A DNA stretch of 64,000 bases from Ptychodera flava (Eukaryota > Hemichordata > Enteropneusta > Ptychoderidae), in NCBI RefSeq assembly GCF_041260155.1, contig NC_091942.1:14409501-14473500 (forward strand). Direction: 5' to 3'. A program made the translations under genes and the position numbers. Positions 46,901-57,019 of the stretch are shown one piece after another (position 1 is the first letter of the stretch; the number at the start of each line of letters is the position of its first letter). The notes under the pieces were generated by a model that worked only from the letters and a program-made list of their open reading frames with translations, did not search any database and was not told where the DNA came from.

Positions 46901-49900
46901 ATTGAACAATGTCATAGATATGCACGTCAATTTGTTTTGTGATACAATCCAATATGGCCGCCAGGCGGCCATTTTCTAACGATTTTTTCATGTACAGAGC
47001 CATAAGTCAGGCATATCTCAACCGATTTTATTCAAAGTTGGTACAAGGACATTGACTATGTCATACATATGTACGTCAATTTGTTTCATGATATGATCCA
47101 ATATGGCTGCATGGCAGCCATATTTGTTACAATTTTTTCGTGTCCTTAGCCAAAACTTGGGCACGTCTCAACTGATTTTATTCACCGATTTTATTTAAAC
47201 TTAGTACAGGGACATCGACCTATGTCATACATATGCACATTGATTTGTTTTGTGATACAATCCAATATGGCCGCCGTGGCCATTTTTTCCGATTTTTTCA
47301 TGTCCGGAACCATAACTCAGACATGTATCAAGCAAATTTATTCAAAGTTGGTACAAGGACATTGACTTATTTATACATATGTATGTCGATTGGTTTCACG
47401 AGATTGTCCAATATGGCCACATGGTAGCAATTTCGTTATGGTTGTTTCATGTCGAGAGCCATAACTCTGGCAAGTCTCAACTGATCTTATTAAAAGTTGG
47501 TACATGGACATTGACTTATGTCGTACATACACTTGTTGATTTTTTAAACAGTAAGATCAAATATCGCTGCATGGCGGTGAATTTGTTACAATTTTCTTAT
47601 GTACAGAGCCATAACTCAGACATATTGCCACCAGTATCATTCAAAGTTGTACAAGGACATTGACCTATTTCATACATATGCACTTCAATTTGTTTCACGT
47701 CATGTAGCAGTAACATGTCAATTATTGAAGTTTCGTAAATAGGCTGATATGTCAAGAAATACTGCATCAAATTCATGAAACTTTGTACAGATGTTAAGCT
47801 CACATTGCTTTAACATTGAAAAAGACATTTATCAGTGTCATTTTATTAATTTGTAATTGCATAAGTAATGAACTTTCCTAATTAGGGTGATATAGCCACA
47901 AATTAATACAACATCAAATGTGATGAAACTTGATACAGATGTTGATCTCATAGTGTTGTAAATACTGCATCAAACTTTATGAAATATGGTACAAGTGATA
48001 ATCTGTTAAGTGTTAGGATTGTATGCAAAAATGTTTTGCAACATCCTGTTGATTAATTCCTAGTAGACTCATTTTATGAACTTTAGGATGGTGGCCTACT
48101 TTGGTTTTATGTTTTCATCACCATGGAACTCATTCTTGGCCATTGAGTGCCATCTGTATCAAAGTATTTATCACAGACCTAATTATGAAGAGGACTCTAT
48201 CCTCTCTGAGGACATGTAATCAAAGTACCCATTAACAAGTGGGGACTGTGTCATCAACGATGACTTGTCTATTGGAGGTTCTCTGTGGGAATAGTCTAGT
48301 ATGGTTCATTTCTAGTCTACATATACCCATTTTTGCAGATCATCTGCAATAATGATTTTTATGATGTACAATTTTGGGAGAAAAGTGTAGTGAAAAAATA
48401 AAGTATCATATGTGTACAGCTTTAATGGTTGGGAAAATGTTTTGATAGGCAGACAAGTTCAGAAAATTGAAGTGAGAGGCATACAAGTTCAGAAAATTGA
48501 AGTGAGAAGTTCAGAAAATTGAAGTGAGAAGTTCAGAAAATTGAAGTGAGAGGCATACAAGTTCAGAAAATTGAAGTGAGAAGTTCAGAAAATTGAAGTG
48601 AGAGGCAGAGAAGTTCAGAAAATTGAAGTGAGAAGTTAAGAAAATTGAAGTGAAGAAAGTTCACAGAATTGAAGTGAAAGTATTAAAGTAGATTCCTGTT
48701 ATTTTTTTCCCGCAGAGGTTGATTGTGGCTTTGGAGGAGAGTCTGTACATACACAATATCCGGGACATGAAAGTGTTACACACGATACGAGACACACCAC
48801 CCAACCCAATGGGACTGTGTGCGCTGTCCATCAGCAATGAAAACTGCTTCCTCGCCTATCCCGGCAGTAACCATATCGGTGAAGTACAAATCTTTGACAC
48901 GATCAACCTACGTGCCGTCACCATGATCCCGGCACACGACAGTCCGCTTGCAGCGTTAGCGTTCAATGCCACTGCCACGAAACTTGCGACAGCTTCTGAA
49001 AAGGTATGTATGCCTTGCCTTCCTGTACACTGTACAGATTGAAAATTTTGGGGTTTTGAAAATGTACTGGGTAGTAATTTGGAAAAGGGAAACATGTTTT
49101 TCAATGTTGTATACAATACACCATAATTAGATAACAAGACATTGTTATGTAAATTTTGTCTGTATACTGTGAGATATCATAAGGGAGGCAATTTATCTCA
49201 TATGTGAAATCTGATATGATATATTTGACAGATACTTATGTTGATAATTCTGAACCAATGTACTGGCTACAACCAAAGCAGTGCTGAAATATCTGCATAA
49301 AGGTCATCTTTAATACGACAATTTGGATACCTGATCTAAGTCTTCTGCCTCCATCCACCCTTCAATATATGTTACATGAGAGTGCCTGACTTTTAACAGA
49401 GCTCACTTAACTTTGAAATTACTGACAGAATAAATGTAGCACAGAGGTTTGGACAGCTTGCAGGATTCAGATGAAAAATCAAAAAAATTTTCTGAAAATT
49501 ATGATATCATGCAGCATAAGTGTACATATGTTTCTTAGTCACATGTGTGCTCAAGAATATTGACAGTGACAAATTCCCTGGTATGATGTTCTATGTTCTG
49601 TCTTTAGTATCAGGAAAAAGTCTAAGATTTTTTCTAATTTTTACAAGTCTAGGTGTTGCACTGTGAATTCAACGACACACACAATGTCTTTCTGTAGGAT
49701 TATTCAGGAGAATGATAAAACAACAGGAAGGAAACTCACAGCAAATATGATAATATTATCCACAAATTATCATATCTATAACAAACCTCATCTTCTTATT
49801 CAGGGTACGGTGATAAGGGTGTTTTCAGTTCCAGATGGAGTCAAGTTATTTGAATTCAGAAGAGGCATGAAAAGGTTAGTGTATTTCATCTCCATTTACA

Positions 49901-52900
49901 AAATATTTGAATCCCAGGTGAGGATAACATATACAGGGCTAAATCATCAGTGTTTGCAGTAATTGCCGTCAACAGAACAATACATGTAGCTCCATAATGG
50001 GAAATATTGAGTGTTGTGTAGTTAATCAGTATGCTTTGTGAAGATGTTAACAATCATGTACAGTTTTGTAGAGACTTCTAACACATTAAATATTTACAAA
50101 AACCTTTAAATATTGAGTGGGGATGTATGTTTACTCAGTAAAACCTTGTAAACCGTAGCTCCTCATAAAACAATGGCAGTGTCTACATGCTCATAATATC
50201 ATTGCATGGTTTTGAGTATTGTTACCTAGTATAAGAAGGAAACATGTCTGAAATTTAGTCAGAGTAAATTGTTGACAAAAATTGGTGGGACTTTGTTATA
50301 TATTTCAAAAGAAGGTAAAAACTGACAAGTTCAAATATCAGTCTACTGTCCATATCAAGTCATTCAACTATTAAAAATAGAATTTAATGACAATGTATAT
50401 CAAGAAAGCAGCATGTAATGATTAATTTTTATCCTCATATTTTTGTGATGTTTCAGATGTGTCAGCATAAATTCCTTGGCATTCACAACAGATTCCATGT
50501 TCCTATCTGCATCCAGCAATACAGAGACTGTACACATATTCAAACTTGAGACACCAAGAGAAAAGTGAGTCATTACGTTTTAGCATGTATCATCAACACG
50601 TTCATTTTCAGCCAGACCGTGGGCAAATTAACTGGCTTACGTGCTAATTTTGGCCAGCTATCCTTTCATAAAAACTCATCTCATCCATTAAGTGGCAGAC
50701 CCCTACTGTGAAGTCATCCCGCCACTTGCTACCCGGCAATCACCACTTACCATCTATCTGAAAAAAGTTTGAACACCGTGTATCATCCAATCTGGTATCT
50801 AAGATTAGACAGTTCATTGAGTATTATTTTTCATTGCATGAAATATTAGATACAGGGAATGTCTCTTTTCATATTTAATCATCACAGTTCCCTTATGCTG
50901 TCTACATTAATCCTCACTAAATTTTTTAGAACTTTTAGGAAATATAGTGCAAAAATGATATAAAATTTTTTACAACTTTTGTGAAATATGGTACAAATGT
51001 AATATTCAATTTTTTACAACTTTTATGAAATGAAGTGTAACTATTAAACTTTTTGCAACTTTATTGAACTGTTCGGCATTGCGGCTATATCATGTTAATG
51101 AAGAATCCAAATTGCTAAGCAGCAGTTGCTTGGGGAACTTATCAATTTGCCCCCAAAAACATGGAGTTCTGTGACTTTGTTTGTAAGCATATTCATGAAA
51201 GAGTATTTCAGGGTGTGCAGGTGCACAACGGCTGACCACAGGTGCGTTGCATTACAGAAATGCAAATGAGTATGTCAAGTTTTGAAAATACTTCACCCAC
51301 TTCAAATTTAATCAAAAACAGCATAGATTTATGGAATTTGAACATATACTATCCCACTTTGCCTTTGATAATGATAGTCATCTGGGTATACTCCTGATTT
51401 GAAATAGGAAAGATCCATCATGCTTTTTTGTTAACATTTTAATTAAACAGATTTTCTGTCAAATCACAAAAAGTACAGAGTTCAAAAATCAATGCTTGCT
51501 CTTGTGTTTCAAGGTGTTAACTAAAGCTTTGCAAAAATTCTAGACAATAGAATCAAAATTGCCCATGTTTTTATGTGTTTTAAGCTATTCAAACAACATG
51601 CAAACCCAGAAGTGTGAAGGAAGCTATTAGAACGATACAAATTTTCACATGCAAGAGTTTGTAGTTGGAATGTTGCCAGTACTTGCACGGTAAATGGACT
51701 AAAGCCTTCTGTATCGCCTTACTTGTCTGAGCGCTCGCCAACCTAACACTATCACATGATCCACTCATGATATAAACCTCAATATGACAGGCTTACCACT
51801 AACAATCTCATGCTTGGATATCCATTTCATATATATTGGACAAACCTTAATATTCCCAAAGTCCCACAGCATTGAATTGATATCAAGAGGGACACGCCCC
51901 CTACCAAGCTGTCAGTGATACTGACAATCCTAAAAACTCCATTCACTGTACATTTTATATATCAGATATATTTCCTGATATTTCTGTTGTTTTTGAAAAA
52001 TACAGTTTCTTGTCCTCCTCCAAAGTCAGTGTACACATGTCCAATGTTATTTGTTTACAAGAGAATTTTGTCTTGGCTTCAATTCATTTATTAGCAATAA
52101 CAATACATATTTTGTCTAATGTGTTGTGTCTGCGCTGCAAGGTTGAATACTTTGTAAAACAGCATTTAGCAGAGGATAGGAAGAAGGCAAGGTTCTCCTT
52201 TTCTGAACAAAAGTAACGAAAATATTGTCTAGACTTACAACCATTGTGTCTTCAAACTCCTATTTACCGGTAGTACCTTGTATTCAGCCACACCATTGAA
52301 AACACCACGAGTGATGAAAAATATGAAATATGACTCCATTTTTAATGACTTGGGTGTTGGGTATCAGTATGTGTGTCATTAAGCAAAAGTTCAAGGAATT
52401 GCCGTATCTTTAATAGATGACACTAGTTTCCTGGAAAGTGACAGTATGCTGTACAATGCAGCATAATGTATGTGAGATTACTATCCATGAATTTTTATGC
52501 ACCGCACTGCAAGAAATGAAGGTCTGTCATGTATGTATGATAAACTGTGAGAAAATAGCTGATTTGAATGCAACGTACACTAACCATTTCACCACCATGG
52601 TTTGATCCAAACCCATTGTTGTCAATGGGGAGTGTGGGCCTGTTTACAGGGAATCATGGCGAACAGTTTAAAGCAGTAATTTTAGTTATGTCACTTCAAT
52701 TCAGCTGGTGCATGCTGTTTGTTTGTATTAAAAGTCGTTGATTTTGACGTAGTAATCTTCAAAAATGTATTTAGCAATTTCGATTGGTAATGAATGAGCA
52801 ATTGCATAAGAAAAATAGAAAAAGTAATGGGCAATGATAAACTAGGGAAATCTTGAAATTCCGTCTTCATGGCAATCCAATAATGCTAGATAAAAGTAAG

Positions 52901-55900
52901 TTAGAAGCATGCTACAAATGTGCATAACTGTCTGTTGTCCACACACTGCCAAGAGATTGCTGACTGATTTGGTAAATTTTTGCTAGATTTTTCAAAGAAA
53001 AAACACACACACCATTTGGTAAGCAGAAAGTTTGTATCACCATACAGGACAATGGGGCAAAACATTCACTGTGACAGGGTAAAATATGACACTGACAATA
53101 TGTTTTGGCTAGGATTCCTTTAACCTGTTCATCCCAAGTTTCCAGTAGACAGATCTTTGATCGTCAGTAATAATAGTGGGTTTGGGTTAAACCACTGTAG
53201 TGAAGGGGTTAACAGGTCTACTTCCAATATATAGAGCTGCGCCTATGCTGTGATCCAATTTGCTGCAGTTGTAATGAGCGCTATGTTTTCATTATCACAA
53301 CTGGAAGTTGTGATATAGAGGTGGTTTCAACCGGTGTTTGATGTCGTCCGTTTCCGTAAACGACAAAAAGTCAAAAACTGCTGAACAGACTGCGTTGATA
53401 TTTGGTACCGATACATAGACTGGTTCCAAGGTTCCAATTCGGAAAAATGGAGCCAAACGGAGCGGAGGTTATATAGTTTTGGGAAATTTCTAACCCCCTT
53501 TTTAACTAATTGATTTTAGGGGTCTTTCATATATGTAGTTTTGGAATGTACACCAATCCTGCATTGTGGACTGTTTTATGAGTTTTGGAACAGAAATGAG
53601 GTTTTGATGAATGTTAGAAATATGCAGGATGGCTGATTCAAAGTATAAGAGATTTCTATGCTCTTTTGGGTATCAAAAGCTATAAAAAAAACATATTTCA
53701 TAGTTTAGATTCTCACTTTTGAGATGACCCTAAGCATTTGTTATGTAAACATCCTTGAGTCAATATACAGACTTTGACATTCCTGAGATTAAGTATCCAC
53801 GACCTCTCATGTTACAGTCTTTCACTACCATGGTATGGCCCAAACCATTGTTATCAATGGTGAGTGTGGACCTGTCTACAGGAAATTGGGGTGAACAGGT
53901 TAGACAATGCCGTTACAAGTTGTGGTTAGTTATCAAGGTAGCACCAGCATAGAGTCCTAAGCATGTCCATGTGTTCTCACAGGAAATTACAGGGAAAAAA
54001 ATTATTTGAGAAGTTTCTCTCCTTTAAATAGAAGTATATTACAATTTAAACCTGTCATGGATGGATTGCTCTGGCACACAGTCCATGTAGCCGACAATGA
54101 GATGCAAATGATATGCGGTCAAGGTCTCCTCAACTAACTTTCAGCTGGTTCTGCACTTTCTACTATTTTTATAGTATTTTTTACAAAGGCACAGACTTAT
54201 TCTACCTGCAACTTAAAACTGATAGTGATTTTTGTAGCTCGATCATTCTTTACTATTTTTCATAGTTTTGGTAGCCGTAACAGACACTTCGTGTTCGTGT
54301 CGGCTACATGGACGATCTGCCATTGCTCTCAATGATCTGAAACACAGTTATTGCCCATTAGCAACAAATCTATAGCAAGATTTATGTAAAGTTCATGAAC
54401 TTACACAAGGTATTAGACAAAAGATGACCATGACTTTGCTACTTTTCAACATTTATTTCATTCAGATTTCCTCAGCTTAGTGTATAATTTTGTAATCTTA
54501 ATTACTGTCAACTTAGCTTTACTAACTTATTCTAACCTCATTATTCTTACACTATGTTTTACCTTATAACCACAAAATTTCAAGAGATGCATATATGATT
54601 GTCACTTAACAAACAATTTACAAATATGTCTTCTGCTGTTTTCTCCATATACATATACATGTCCCTTTTCTCATAAAAATGGGCTTAAAATCGCAATGTG
54701 AAAAATAGTCTTTCAGCTGTATGTTGCTCATTGACTTCGTGGTCTGTCTAATTAGTCCCCACGGACACCGTCGGGCGGGGGGGGGCTTATAGGTTTGGTC
54801 ATGTCCGTGTGTGCGTGCCTGCGTCCGTGTGTGCATTCGTCCATCTGTTCACGCAGATATCTCAGACATGCCCTGGTCAATTTCTTTCAAACTTTGCACA
54901 AGGATAGTACCCTACCCCATACAGATGCACGTCGATTTGTTTCACAATGCGATAGAGTTTGGCTATGTTAGAGCACTTTTTAGTTTACACCACTATAGAC
55001 TACCATGTATAAGTCAGCTGTCTATAAAATCCCATGCATAAGGCCAAGTAAAATAAAAATTTAGTTTCTCATCATATTCATATTGCAAAAAGGATTCAGT
55101 GACACAGTTTTTAGTCCCCATGGATGAAGTCCAGGGCCTTATAGATTGGGTCATGTCCCTCCGTTCACGCAGATATATTAAATATTTTGACAAAATCTCC
55201 CGTGGCCTTGGTGACCTTTGACCTCAAATATACATATTTGTCCATAACTCAGTAACCACAAGTGCTACACCCTTCATATATGGTATGATGGGACACCTTA
55301 TGACGCCACATATTGTACCTCATTAATTATGTGCATATCTAATTTTGAGCGAGCCAATAGAGCTAGGTCTGATTTTTGGTATATAGGGATGACTTAGCAA
55401 TTCAATTTTTTTGACAAAATGTCACATGACCTCAGTGACATTTGACCTGAAATATACATATTTGTCCATAACTCAGTAACCACAAGTGCTACACCCTTCA
55501 TATATGGTATGATGGGACACCGCATGACGCCACATATTGTACCTCATTAATTATGAGTAGTTTCACAATGTGCCAGTTGTGATCAAGGCCATTGGCGCTA
55601 TTTTTTCATTGTCAGACCAACGGAGGAACAAGGTAGCTGGATGGGGTATGTCAGCCAGGCTCTGAAGTCATCGGCAAGTTATCTTCCTTCTGGAGTAACT
55701 GATGTGTTCAATCAAGGACGGGCATTTGCTAACATAAAGCTGCCGTTTTCAGGCCTGAAAAACATCTGTGCACTGGCTGTGTAAGTACAAAATCTAATTT
55801 CTTACTCCTGGTGAAACTGTGCGCTGGTCAGTGAAATCCCCACCCCCTATCTCCCAAGAAAAAGAGCTTGTCTTTTTACTTGAATACAAACACATGGGAG

Positions 55901-56859
55901 ACTTTGCCAGTATAGAGAAACCTAGATAAAACCATCCAAAGCTAAATTTCAAAGGGCTACAATAATTGCATATTGTACTTTGGTTGCTGATAGTCTTGAC
56001 TGAAAAGTATTTTTGATAAAATGAGAAATCATAACAAGTTGAAAACTCTGTTGATTCCATTTTACATCATAATGTACATTTTCAAGTTACACTTGTCCCA
56101 TTTCCACTTACAGGATACAGAAGTTGCCCCGTGTGGTGGTTGCGGCCCAAGACGGTTATTTGTATATTTATAATTTAGACCCGGCAGAAGGAGGAGACTG
56201 CACTCTGCTCAAACAGCACAGGTACACATTTCGATATCCTGTTTGATTTTACGATGTGCTGGTCGTAACTGCATCCATAGAAAGTGATTTTCAATGTAGT
56301 GTTGATTAAGAAGTGATACACTTGTACTGAAGTCAACTCAGTTCAAAATAAAAATCCCTATTGTATGAGACTTTATTAGTCTGCCTGTACCTTATGAGGG
56401 AATGATGACTCATTTTGCAGCCAGATTGCTATAAAGTACCACTCATGCATAGGGGAGAAAATTTGTTTGCCAATATTTACTCTGTGGATATCATCTCTTC
56501 GTGGCTGTCAGGACTTGTAGGTCCAGCCCAGTAACCAAAAGAAGTTTGTGTTGTCAATCTTTAGGAAGGTCACTGAAGAGAGTTGTAGAAAAAAAAGGGT
56601 AAAATTTCCACCTTGGAATTTACATTGTGTTGGCGTGCGTGGTAAATATTTACATCCGCAGTTACGATAGTTGCATTTTTGTTCAATCACCCCTTACTGC
56701 AGATTGATTGGGGATCCTGGTGGTGATGGAGTGGGTATAGAACCCATAGACAGACCTATCAAGCCTGGGGGACCACCAACATTTGCAGCAGCTGCAGCAA
56801 AGCCACCAGAGTCCATACCAGAGAGGAATATCACTGAAGGTATTTGGATACCATATGAT

Positions 56860-56918
<59 letters not shown>

Positions 56919-56921
56919 TAT

Positions 56922-57019
<98 letters not shown>

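Larger units (their letters stand above)
46138..48268 (+). mobile_element. Helentron-like non-autonomous element with internal tandem array
   Basis: The 5' head is TTAGTCCCCACGGACACCGT followed by a hairpin-forming GTCCGGGGGGAC. A CGTG-rich microsatellite (46183-46245) and then about nine tandem units of about 150 bases follow, then a 550-base unique 3' segment. Near the 3' end GTGGGGACT (48239-48247) is the inverted copy of AGTCCCCAC (46140-46148). A hairpin GTCATC-AAC-GATGAC (48250-48264) and TTGT follow. The inverted copy at 61942 diverges at the same 3' point, fixing that boundary. Subterminal inverted repeats, central tandem repeats and a 3' hairpin, with no clear target duplication and T-rich flanks, are features described for DINE-1/HINE Helentron relatives. 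No Rep/helicase coding is present. The class assignment is inference. Confidence 0.6.
50565..54752. other. WIPI2 intron 6, upstream part
   Basis: Contains three copies of a short inverted-end MITE (52575-52675, 53122-53217, 53820-53902). No gene supported. Confidence 0.5.

Noticed and set aside
46192..47663. Several open frames of 64-98 codons in the first 150-bp array
   Set aside because: They repeat with the array period, which is divisible by 3, so stops are absent in register. The peptides recur with the unit and resemble no protein.
46250..47690. CRISPR array
   Set aside because: The units are contiguous 150-bp tandem repeats without unique spacers, in an animal gene intron.
46138..48268. 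Canonical Helitron
   Set aside because: No CTRR end after the 3' hairpin and no TC start. The inverted subterminal motifs fit the Helentron variant better.
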